Part shown: in pieces, positions 1 to 5,602 of the stretch
Position numbering within the stretch: position 1 is the stretch's first letter
How the letters are laid out: the number at the start of each line of letters is the position of its first letter
From: Candidatus Nealsoniibacteriota bacterium
GTDB taxonomy: Bacteria; Patescibacteriota; Minisyncoccia; Minisyncoccales; MHMH01
NCBI GenBank assembly: GCA_016181985.1
Contig: JACOYG010000049.1
Span: forward strand, 1 to 9,805
Length of the DNA: 9,805 nt
Direction of reading: 5' to 3'
Position numbers and translations under genes: made by a program
The notes under the pieces: generated by a model
What the model was told of the DNA's origin: nothing
What the model saw: only the letters and a program-made list of their open reading frames with translations
Databases searched by the model: none

Positions 1-22
1 AAAAAATAATTACTTTTTTCAT
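1..22 (-). CDS. possible start of a gene running off the left edge
   Basis: Downstream of gyrA on the same strand an ATG at 22-20 opens a frame reading MKKVIIF to the window edge, a hydrophobic beginning typical of many cytosolic proteins. There is no visible Shine-Dalgarno site, and the sequence before it is a simple TA repeat. Seven codons cannot identify a family, so this is only a hint that the gyrA operon may continue. Confidence 0.22.
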
Positions 23-36
23 ATATATATATTTTA

Positions 37-2601
37 TCAAATACAAGCCGCGGAGGCAACTTTGTCGCCGGGCTCCAGCTTCATGATCCTCACGCCTTGG
101 GTCGCCCGATTCAGCTTGCTGATGGAATTTACCTCTGTTTTGATGACATGGCCCGTTCTGGAAATAACAATCAATTCTTCTTCCTCTCCGGTTAAAATCA
201 TAGCCGAAGCCAGCTCGCCGGTCTTGGAAGTTATTCTGGCCGTTAAAATACCCGACCCTCCCCTGCTTTGAACTTTATACTCTCTCAAATCGGTTCTTTT
301 GCCAAAACCGTTTTCAGTTAACACTAAAAGATGGCATTTGCCCGGTTCGCATTTGGCCGTGGTGACATCCATGGAAATCACTTCGTCTCCTTTTTTGAGA
401 CGGATGCCTTTTATGCCGGAAGCCGTCCTGCCCATGGGCCTGATATCTTTTTCCTTGAAACAGATTGACTGGCCTTTTTTAGTTACCAAAATTATGTCGT
501 CGTCGCCCGTTGTCTTGGCAACCTTCTTGAGCGAATCGCCCTTTTTAAGAGTTATGGCAATCAATCCGGATTTTCTCACATTATTAAATTCTTCCAAACT
601 GGTCTTCTTGATGATGCCATCTTTTGTCGCCATTACTAAATATTTTATGCTCTGTTCCTTTCCCGCTTCGCCCGCGAAGCGAGGCGAGTCGGCCTTGCCC
701 AGGGCTTGCAAAGATAAAACTTTGTCTTGAGGAGAAATCTCCAGGAAATTAAGCAGTCCTCTGCCCTTGGCCACTCTTTGGCCTTCGGGAATTTCATAGA
801 CCTGCGTTCTGAAGGCTTTGCCCGAATCGGTGAAGAAAAGCAAGCTGTCGTGAGTCATGGCCGTTAAAAAATGCTCCACGATATCGTCTCCGAGCGTCTT
901 CATGCCCACCATGCCCCGGCCTCCTCTTTTCTGCATTTTATAAAGCGAAGGGTTGATCCTCTTTATGTAGCCGCCTTGAGTAAGGGTAATTATTGTTTCT
1001 TCTTGAGGAATCAAATCTTCTTCGGCGATCTCCCCCACTTTTGAAACCACTACCTTGGTTTTTCTTTCGTCGCCGAAATTATCTTTTACTTCTTTCAGTT
1101 CTTTTTTCACCAAATCCTTTATCTTCTGCGGACTTTTTAAAATTGAGGTAAGGTCAATTATTTTGGCTTTTAATTCTTTTAATTCATCTTCTATCTTTTT
1201 TCTCTCCAATTTGGCCAAAGACGCTAATTTCATTTCCAAAATTGCGTTGGCCTGAATTTGGCTAAGCCGAAAACGCTTCATCAAACCATTAAGAGCGTCT
1301 TCGCGGCTGTCCGAACTCTTAATGAGTCTTATAACGGCATCGATATTGGCCAAACATTTGTGCAAACCCTCTAAAATATGGGCTCTTTCCTTGGCTTTTT
1401 CCAAATCATATTCTATTCTTTTGAAAATAACCGTTTTGCGGTGTTCGAGGTAATAGCTCAAAACTTCATTCAGCGGCAGAATTCTCGGCTGAATGCCGTC
1501 AATCAAAGCCAGCATGTTCAAATGAAAAGTTTTTTGCATGTCGGTAAATTTGTAAAGCCGGTTCAAGACCTTCTGGGGGTAGGCCTCTCGCGAAAGATAA
1601 ATGACAATCCTCATGCCCTCCCTGTCCGATTCGTCTCTGATGTCTTTTATGCCATCGATTTTCTTTTCCTGAACCAGCTCGGCCAATCGTTCAATCAAAG
1701 ACGACTTTACAACCTGGAATGGAATTTCCGTGATGATAATTTGATTGCGGCCGGTCTTTTCTAAATCTATGACCTCGGCCTTGCCGCGCGTAACAATGGC
1801 TCCCTTGCCTTGCGAATACGCCTCAATGATTTCCTTTTGATTAAAAATCATGCCGCCTGTCGGAAAATCGGGCCCCTTGATAAATTGGAATAAATCTTCG
1901 GTATCGGCTTTGGGATGGTCGAGAAGATAAATTGAAGCGTCAACCACTTCCGAAAGATTGTGCGGAGGAATGTTGGTTGTCATACCGACGGCTATGCCGA
2001 GAGAACCGTTTAATAAAAGCTGTGGCACGGGCGAAGGCAAAACAGTCGGCTCTTTTCTTGTGCCGTCGTAATTATCAATAAAATTTACGGTATTTTTATC
2101 TATATCCTGAAGCATTGCTTCACCGATTTTTGAAAGCTTGCACTCGGTATACCTTTGGGCGGCCGGCGAATCGCCGTCAATCGATCCGAAATTTCCCTGG
2201 CCGTGGACCAAGGGATAACGAAGCGAAAAATCCTGGGCCATTCTCGCTAAGGAGTCGTATACCGCCATATCTCCATGGGGATGATATTTTCCAAGCACCT
2301 CTCCGACGACCGTGGCTGATTTTCTGAACTTGGCGGAGGAGGTTAATCCCATGTCGTTCATGGCATAAAGAATTCTGCGATGAACCGGCTTTAAGCCGTC
2401 CCTGACGTCGGGCAATGCCCGGGCAACAATAACAGACATAGCGTAGTCAATATATGACTCCCGCATTTCTTGAACAATTTCTCTCGGCTTAACGTGGCCA
2501 ATAGCTACCAGCCCGTCTTGCTTAGACGGGTCGGATGGCTTGCCTTGAGTGGAATCTAAAGGTTTGTTTTGTTTTGGTTTTTCCGGCGGCTTTTCTGGCA
2601 T
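37..2601 (-). CDS. gyrA: DNA gyrase subunit A
   Basis: GyrA is the DNA-cleaving subunit of the A2B2 type II topoisomerase that introduces negative supercoils using ATP bound by GyrB. The 854 residues are close to the usual length (875 in E. coli). Residues 1-35 are a Pro/Lys-rich, probably disordered leader. The breakage-reunion domain follows: ALPDVRDGLKPVHRR at about 62-76, the HPHGD block at 107-111, and R150-Y151 in AAQRYTE, where Tyr151 is the nucleophile that bonds to DNA. The GyrA box QKRGGRG at 557-563 opens the beta-pinwheel C-terminal domain and separates GyrA from ParC, which lacks an intact box. The position matching E. coli Ser83 is Met112; the Asp87 equivalent is Asp116. Residues about 638-648 (SPRFAGEAGK region) come from a GC-rich palindrome read in frame. 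The ATG lies 3 nt after the stop of the upstream hydrolase with no clear Shine-Dalgarno site, so translational coupling is likely. It ends with TGA followed directly by TAA. Confidence 0.97.
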   Translation of the reverse strand: MPEKPPEKPKQNKPLDSTQGKPSDPSKQDGLVAIGHVKPREIVQEMRESYIDYAMSVIVARALPDVRDGLKPVHRRILYAMNDMGLTSSAKFRKSATVVGEVLGKYHPHGDMAVYDSLARMAQDFSLRYPLVHGQGNFGSIDGDSPAAQRYTECKLSKIGEAMLQDIDKNTVNFIDNYDGTRKEPTVLPSPVPQLLLNGSLGIAVGMTTNIPPHNLSEVVDASIYLLDHPKADTEDLFQFIKGPDFPTGGMIFNQKEIIEAYSQGKGAIVTRGKAEVIDLEKTGRNQIIITEIPFQVVKSSLIERLAELVQEKKIDGIKDIRDESDREGMRIVIYLSREAYPQKVLNRLYKFTDMQKTFHLNMLALIDGIQPRILPLNEVLSYYLEHRKTVIFKRIEYDLEKAKERAHILEGLHKCLANIDAVIRLIKSSDSREDALNGLMKRFRLSQIQANAILEMKLASLAKLERKKIEDELKELKAKIIDLTSILKSPQKIKDLVKKELKEVKDNFGDERKTKVVVSKVGEIAEEDLIPQEETIITLTQGGYIKRINPSLYKMQKRGGRGMVGMKTLGDDIVEHFLTAMTHDSLLFFTDSGKAFRTQVYEIPEGQRVAKGRGLLNFLEISPQDKVLSLQALGKADSPRFAGEAGKEQSIKYLVMATKDGIIKKTSLEEFNNVRKSGLIAITLKKGDSLKKVAKTTGDDDIILVTKKGQSICFKEKDIRPMGRTASGIKGIRLKKGDEVISMDVTTAKCEPGKCHLLVLTENGFGKRTDLREYKVQSRGGSGILTARITSKTGELASAMILTGEEEELIVISRTGHVIKTEVNSISKLNRATQGVRIMKLEPGDKVASAACI
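664..681. repeat. GC-rich palindrome read in frame within gyrA
   Basis: CGCTTCG (664-670) and CGAAGCG (675-681) form a perfect 7-bp stem around CCCG. On the gyrA strand it encodes part of SPRFAGEAGKE (residues about 639-649), in a pinwheel loop just before the conserved strand IKYLVMATKDG. It is clearly richer in GC than the surrounding gyrA sequence and resembles the palindrome in the neighbouring hydrolase gene: both encode Ser and Ala/Gly residues ending in AGKE. Confidence 0.6.
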
Positions 2602-2604
2602 AAA

Positions 2605-3288
2605 TTAGGGCTGTAAAACTACAACTTTGGTTTCTTCGGCTACAAAATCTTTCTTCTTGATTAAAAGCTTGGGCTGCGCTTCGGCCGATTTCTGGCCCAT
2701 TTCTTTTAAGAAGGGCTCCAACCCGTCAATTTTTATTTTTAATTTCGGCAGATAATAATGCATAGGAATAACGATTCTCGGTTCAATTTGAGAAACCACC
2801 TTAGCCGCTCCTTTGGCGTCGAGAGTAAATGTGCCGCCGACGGGAACCATCAGAATATCCACGTCGCCTATTTGCTCAATCTGCTCTGAAGTTAATTCTT
2901 TCTGGCCGAAATCGCCCAAATGGCACAGCTTGATTCCCTCGGCCTCAATGGCGTAAATAGTATTCTGAACCCGCTCTTTTCCTTCCTTGCCCGCCACAGC
3001 TTCAGCGGAGGCGGGTTTTTCGTCGTGATAAGACGGTATGCCTTTTACAAAAATATCTTTTATCTCATATTCTCCGGGCCCCTTGATTAAAAATGGACTG
3101 CTCGCCACTCCCTTGATATTGCTGTGATCATAATGGTCGTGGGTTATCAATAAAATTTCTGGGTCAATCTTGGGAAGGCTTAACCCAATGTCTTCAGAAA
3201 AAGGATCGATGACAATTTTAACCTGCTCCCCTTTTTGCTGGGAAGCGATAATTTCAAAACAAGATTGTCCGTGCCAAATGATGTGCAT
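2605..3288 (-). CDS. metallo-beta-lactamase-fold metal-dependent hydrolase (UlaG/COG2220-like)
   Basis: This 227-residue protein has the metal site of the metallo-beta-lactamase fold: THDHYDH at 49-55 gives His50, His52, Asp54 and His55 (HxHxDH); HLGD at 123-126 supplies a later acidic ligand; PMHYYLP at 175-181 gives His177. It starts straight into MHIIWHGQSCFEI, the usual opening of the short cytosolic UlaG-like group, and has no signal peptide. The substrate cannot be told; members of this broad group are often of unknown function. Residues 91-101 (KPASAEAVAGK) form an Ala/Gly-rich loop encoded by a GC-rich palindrome and interrupt the fold between strands near 80 and 110. It is the first gene of an operon with gyrA; a shared physiological role is not implied. 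No Shine-Dalgarno site is visible; a 7-bp hairpin sits just before the ATG. Confidence 0.9.
   Translation of the reverse strand: MHIIWHGQSCFEIIASQQKGEQVKIVIDPFSEDIGLSLPKIDPEILLITHDHYDHSNIKGVASSPFLIKGPGEYEIKDIFVKGIPSYHDEKPASAEAVAGKEGKERVQNTIYAIEAEGIKLCHLGDFGQKELTSEQIEQIGDVDILMVPVGGTFTLDAKGAAKVVSQIEPRIVIPMHYYLPKLKIKIDGLEPFLKEMGQKSAEAQPKLLIKKKDFVAEETKVVVLQP
2990..3015. repeat. GC-rich imperfect palindrome read in frame within the hydrolase gene
   Basis: CCCGCC (2990-2995) pairs with GGCGGG (3010-3015); inside it GCT pairs with AGC around TC, with mismatched positions between the two stems. It encodes PASAEAVAG on the minus strand (residues 92-100). The fold around it is intact, so the segment looks like an in-frame insertion in a loop, comparable in kind to Rickettsia palindromic elements. 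No relation to those elements is claimed. Confidence 0.6.
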
Positions 3289-3290
3289 AA

Positions 3291-3307
3291 CTTTTGCTTT
3301 GCAAAAG
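3291..3307 (-). promoter_or_regulatory. hairpin directly upstream of the hydrolase start codon
   Basis: CTTTTGC (3291-3297) and GCAAAAG (3301-3307) form a 7-bp stem with a TTT loop (AAA on the transcribed strand), ending 2 nt before the ATG at 3288. It occupies the place where a ribosome binding site would lie, and none is visible. It could limit initiation on the hydrolase-gyrA mRNA; this role is inferred. Confidence 0.4.
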
Positions 3308-3411
3308 AAATCCGAAGCACGAAATCCGAAATTCTAAACCGCGCGTTTTGGATTTAGAATTTTAGATATTTGGATTTGTTTCGGATTTCGATATTCGAAT
3401 TTAGAATTTTA
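3307..3411. repeat. AT-rich repeat cluster in the intergenic region and operon leader
   Basis: The stretch is built from a few repeated words. GAAATCCGAA occurs at 3307-3316 and 3321-3330, with its reverse complement TTCGGATTTC at 3380-3389. TTTAGAATTTTA occurs at 3353-3364 and 3400-3411, with its complement AAATTCTAAA at 3329-3338. The words at 3329-3338 and 3353-3362 can pair around a GC-rich loop. This differs in sequence from the palindrome family at 3464. It lies within the predicted leader of the hydrolase-gyrA mRNA. Confidence 0.6.
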
Positions 3412-3423
3412 AATTCTTTCATT

Positions 3424-3453
3424 ATTATACCACATACCCATCATGCAGTTCAA
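3424..3453 (-). promoter_or_regulatory. promoter for the hydrolase-gyrA operon
   Basis: On the minus strand TTGAAC (3453-3448) is followed after 18 nt by a perfect TATAAT (3429-3424), preceded by TG at the extended -10 position (TGG then TATAAT). Transcription would start near 3417, giving a leader of about 130 nt before the hydrolase ATG at 3288. No other good promoter is visible upstream of gyrA. Confidence 0.6.
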
Positions 3454-3463
3454 TGCTTGCAAA

Positions 3464-3519
3464 ATTGTTTGATTTACGAAATCCTCTCAAATTTGAGTGG
3501 ATTTCGTAAATCAAACAAT
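3464..3519. repeat. 56-nt REP-like palindrome, copy 1 (upstream of rpsA)
   Basis: Arms begin ATTGTTTGATTTACG and end with the complement; 27 of 28 positions pair about the centre AAATTT (3489-3494). Within each arm GATTT and AAATC can also pair, so the element is a palindrome made of smaller palindromes. It shares the arm with copies at 4613, 6561, 6960 and 7138, but has the spacer CTCAAATTTGAG, which is related to that of the 4613 copy. Confidence 0.85.
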
Positions 3520-3527
3520 CGGATGTC

Positions 3528-3556
3528 TTGCAAAAAAAATTAAGCTATTGTATATT
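3528..3556 (+). promoter_or_regulatory. candidate promoter for rpsA, possibly giving a leaderless mRNA
   Basis: TTGCAA (3528-3533) and TATATT (3551-3556) are 17 nt apart. Transcription would begin near 3563, next to the ATG at 3564. GGAG at 3557-3560 is only 3 nt from that ATG, too close for a normal Shine-Dalgarno site, but 9 nt from a second in-frame ATG at 3570. Confidence 0.4.
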
Positions 3557-3563
3557 GGAGAAT

Positions 3564-4616
3564 ATGGACATGAAAGATTTACTCGAAAAAAATAATTTAT
3601 TGAAGCCGGCGAGAGTCGGCGACATGGTCGAGGGCAAAATTATCGGCGCGGGACAATCTACTATATATGTAGATATGGGGCCCACCGGCGCCGGCATTAT
3701 TTTTGGCAAAGAATTTTATCAGGCCAAACAGGAGCTCAAGAAAAAACAAATTGGCGATAAGGTTTTTGCCAAAATCGTGGATCTGGAAAATGAAGACGGC
3801 TACATCGAGCTGTCGCTTTCCGCGGCCGGCAAAGAAATCGGCTGGGACAGGTTAAGACAAATCAAGGAAAATAACGAGATAATAAAGATAAAAATTCTCG
3901 GAGCCAACAAGGGCGGCTTGATAGCTGAAACCGAAGGCATTCAGGGCTTCCTGCCCGTTTCCCAGTTGGCCCCTGAAAACTATCCCAGAGTTGAAGGCGC
4001 CGATAAAACAAAAATTTTAATGAAACTCCAGCAGTTGATCGGCAAGGACTTGGAAGTCAAAATTTTTGACATCAACCCGCAGGAAGAAAAGCTTATCTTT
4101 TCAGAAAAAGCGACCGACACGGAAAAATTAAAAGAGGTTTTAAAAAACTATAAGTCGGGCGATACGGTTGAGGGAGAAATCACCGGAGTCGTGGATTTTG
4201 GCGCCTTTGTGAAATTCGGCGATCTGGAAGGGCTCATTCATATTTCTGAATTGGACTGGCAGCTGATTGATAGCCCGTCGGAAATTGTTAAAGTCGGCGA
4301 AAAAGTAAAGGCCAAAATTATTGAAATTACTGAAGACGGCAGAGTTTCTTTGTCTTTAAAAGCCCTTAAAAAAGACCCATGGACGGGCATTGAAGAAAAA
4401 TACAAGAAGGGCGATGAAATCCAGGGGAAAGTCGCCAAATTCAATCCCTTCGGCGCTTTTATAGAGATAGAGCCGAAAATCCAGGGACTTTGCCATATTT
4501 CAGAATTCGGCAATCAAGTAAAAATGGAGGAAAGCCTTAAGGTAGGCAAAAACTATAAATTCCAAATACTGCAAATCGATCCCGCGGAGCACCGCATGAC
4601 GCTAAAACTTATCTAA
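3564..4616 (+). CDS. rpsA: S1 RNA-binding-domain protein, ribosomal protein S1-like
   Basis: This 350-residue protein consists of four S1 (OB-fold) RNA-binding domains at about 17-86, 104-180, 197-266 and 282-349. Domains 3 and 4 have the classic pattern: GEITGVVDFGAFVKF...GLIHISEL at about 205-230, and GKVAKFNPFGAFIEI...GLCHISEF at about 288-315. Domains 1 and 2 are more diverged. E. coli S1 has six domains and 557 residues; a four-domain version is usual in Gram-positive and many small-genome bacteria. S1 helps the 30S subunit bind and unfold mRNA, which fits a genome where several start codons lack a Shine-Dalgarno site. The ATG at 3564 was chosen because it lies 7 nt after a TATATT box; 3570 is the alternative, and the frame is also open from TTG at 3528. 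A terminator follows at 4706. The gene is bracketed by two copies of the same palindrome subtype. Confidence 0.88.
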   Translation: MDMKDLLEKNNLLKPARVGDMVEGKIIGAGQSTIYVDMGPTGAGIIFGKEFYQAKQELKKKQIGDKVFAKIVDLENEDGYIELSLSAAGKEIGWDRLRQIKENNEIIKIKILGANKGGLIAETEGIQGFLPVSQLAPENYPRVEGADKTKILMKLQQLIGKDLEVKIFDINPQEEKLIFSEKATDTEKLKEVLKNYKSGDTVEGEITGVVDFGAFVKFGDLEGLIHISELDWQLIDSPSEIVKVGEKVKAKIIEITEDGRVSLSLKALKKDPWTGIEEKYKKGDEIQGKVAKFNPFGAFIEIEPKIQGLCHISEFGNQVKMEESLKVGKNYKFQILQIDPAEHRMTLKLI

Positions 4617-4694
4617 TTGTTTGATTTACGAAATCCACTCACCTAATTGTTTGATTTACGAAATCCACTCAGATTTGAGAGGATTTCGTAAATC
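4613..4694. repeat. REP-like palindrome, copy 2, with tandemly duplicated left arm
   Basis: A 29-nt unit starting CTAATTGTTTGATTTACG occurs at 4613-4641 and again, identically, at 4643-4671 (period 30). The second unit pairs with 4676-4694: 18 of 19 positions match, around the loop GATT. The right arm stops at AAATC and lacks the expected AAACAAT end, so this copy is incomplete on the right. The rpsA stop codon TAA (4614-4616) lies inside the first unit. The spacer subtype matches copy 1 at 3464. Confidence 0.85.
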
Positions 4695-4705
4695 GGCCTG
4701 TTTAG

Positions 4706-4730
4706 ATCCGTCCCTCTTGACGGATTTTTT
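4706..4730 (+). terminator. Rho-independent terminator of rpsA
   Basis: ATCCGTC (4706-4712) pairs with GACGGAT (4719-4725) around CCTCTT, followed by a T run to 4730. The 3' arm also supplies most of the -35 box of the next gene's promoter (TTGACG, 4717-4722). Confidence 0.75.
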
Positions 4731-4745
4731 GTTTGGGTATATAAT
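4717..4745 (+). promoter_or_regulatory. near-consensus promoter for the gene at 4802
   Basis: TTGACG (4717-4722), 17 nt, then a perfect TATAAT (4740-4745). The start of transcription is expected near 4752. The -35 box overlaps the terminator hairpin of rpsA, so the terminator and promoter form one compact element. Confidence 0.75.
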
Positions 4746-4751
4746 ATATCG

Positions 4752-4796
4752 TCAAGCAAATTTAAGAGGCTTGAGGATAATTGAAAAAAAAGGAGG
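4752..4796 (+). promoter_or_regulatory. 5' hairpin and strong ribosome binding site deciding the GTG start at 4802
   Basis: TCAAGC (4752-4757) and GCTTGA (4769-4774) can form a hairpin at the predicted 5' end of the mRNA. AAGGAGG at 4790-4796 lies 5 nt before GTG 4802. An upstream in-frame TTG at 4781 would put the ribosome binding site inside the gene, so it is not preferred. Confidence 0.6.
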
Positions 4797-4801
4797 TTTT
4801 C

Positions 4802-5467
4802 GTGGAAGTAAGGAGAAGGTGGATCCCCTACTGGTTGCTGCGTTCGGACGAGTCGTTGCAAAAAAACACAATGACGATTCTTGACCGTTGCAACGCCATA
4901 CGCCGGCTATTGTGCAACACCAATGAATCCGGCGACCAAGCAGATCTGGAGGGCGCCAGGATTGATCTGCGAGATACTCTCGCAGAAATTTTCAAAGAAG
5001 GCAATACCGAGGTTAACCCCCTTTGGGCGGCCGTAATGGTAATTAGGCCGCAAGTTATAAATGGGCGACTCCCCGTCTCAGTGACGGAGGAGTTAGCCAA
5101 TGCTCTTTATAATTTGAAAAATGCGGAGTCGCCGGACTCGCTGGAGGCCGCGTTCTTCGGAAAACTCGCCGCTCGTCTGCGCCGACACCAAGTAAATTTC
5201 TTTATGGCGACCATCGCTGGTCAGCCTTTAGTCGCGAAGGAGAACACCGGGGCGTGGAAGACGCATTACTTCCCCGGAATACCGTTCTCCATTCGGAAGG
5301 AAGCTGGGGTGCGGCTTTCAACGCATCCCGACAACGTTCCGTCGGTAATAAAGGCCTATGAACTGATGGCCGCTCAGACCGCCGGTCATGCGAAGACTGC
5401 GATCGAAGCAATCATCGCTGATATCGAGGGACTTTCGGTAAATCTGTATCCTCAGCCGAGGAGATAA
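4802..5467 (+). CDS. unrecognised 221-residue soluble protein
   Basis: I do not recognise the family. The protein starts at GTG 4802 (MEVRRRWIPYWLL), fixed by AAGGAGG 5 nt upstream. It appears mostly helical, with mixed charge and no membrane segment, signal peptide or metal-binding cluster; Cys is rare (both in a segment near residues 26-35). The N-terminal part (to about residue 125) is rich in Leu, Ala, Glu and Arg, with helices such as LEGARIDLRDTLAEIF and SLEAAFFGKLAARLRR. A more varied segment with Gly, Pro and aromatic residues follows (WKTHYFPGIPFSI), then a final helix and the tail NLYPQPRR. It has its own promoter and terminator, so it is expressed as a single gene. Codon choice (frequent CGC, GCC, CTG, GAG) is unlike gyrA and rpsA, suggesting a different origin. 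No function is proposed. Confidence 0.75.
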   Translation: MEVRRRWIPYWLLRSDESLQKNTMTILDRCNAIRRLLCNTNESGDQADLEGARIDLRDTLAEIFKEGNTEVNPLWAAVMVIRPQVINGRLPVSVTEELANALYNLKNAESPDSLEAAFFGKLAARLRRHQVNFFMATIAGQPLVAKENTGAWKTHYFPGIPFSIRKEAGVRLSTHPDNVPSVIKAYELMAAQTAGHAKTAIEAIIADIEGLSVNLYPQPRR

Positions 5468-5480
5468 TTCAAAACTAATA

Positions 5481-5531
5481 AATCTGTCAAGATTCTGCGG
5501 ACAAAATGTCCAAAGGTCTTGACAGATTTTT
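5481..5531 (+). terminator. terminator of the 4802 gene with nested hairpin
   Basis: AATCTGTCAAGA (5481-5492) pairs perfectly over 12 bp with TCTTGACAGATT (5517-5528); inside it GGACA (5499-5503) pairs with TGTCC (5507-5511). A T run to 5531 follows. The outer 3' arm contains the TTGACA -35 box of the next promoter. Confidence 0.7.
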
Positions 5532-5547
5532 CGTTATATGCTACGAT
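5519..5547 (+). promoter_or_regulatory. promoter for the zinc-ribbon gene at 5603
   Basis: A perfect TTGACA (5519-5524), 17 nt, then TACGAT (5542-5547), with TG at the extended -10 position (5539-5540). Transcription should begin near 5554. The 19 nt at 5517-5535 match 4715-4733 at 17 positions, so this promoter and the one at 4717 share a terminator-arm/-35 module. Confidence 0.7.
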
Positions 5548-5557
5548 AATCTGTTTA

Positions 5558-5597
5558 GCACATTAAATGTGCAAAATAAGGAAAAAAACTAAGGAGG
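5558..5597 (+). promoter_or_regulatory. leader palindrome and ribosome binding site deciding the TTG start at 5603
   Basis: GCACATT (5558-5564), A, AATGTGC (5566-5572) is a perfect 7-bp palindrome a few nucleotides after the predicted transcription start; it could be an mRNA 5' hairpin or an operator. AAGGAGG at 5591-5597 lies 5 nt before TTG 5603, in preference to the in-frame ATG at 5567, which falls inside the palindrome. Confidence 0.55.
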
Positions 5598-5602
5598 AAA
5601 AA

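Noticed and set aside
37..39. TGA end of gyrA as evidence on UGA recoding
   Set aside because: TAA follows immediately, so the protein would end one residue later even if UGA were read as Gly; other genes stop with TAA or TAG.
37..2601. ParC rather than GyrA
   Set aside because: An intact GyrA box (QKRGGRG, residues 557-563) and full pinwheel domain favour GyrA.
3456..3535. CTTGCAAAA on both sides of palindrome copy 1 (3456-3464, 3527-3535) as a target-site duplication
   Set aside because: The right copy is 7 nt away from the palindrome end and the left one overlaps its first base; REP-type movement does not usually leave such duplications. Likely chance in A-rich DNA.
4238..4513. Antisense open frames within rpsA, gyrA, ftsH and the GC-rich gene
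   Set aside because: They overlap well-supported genes, have low-complexity or implausible proteins and no initiation signals.
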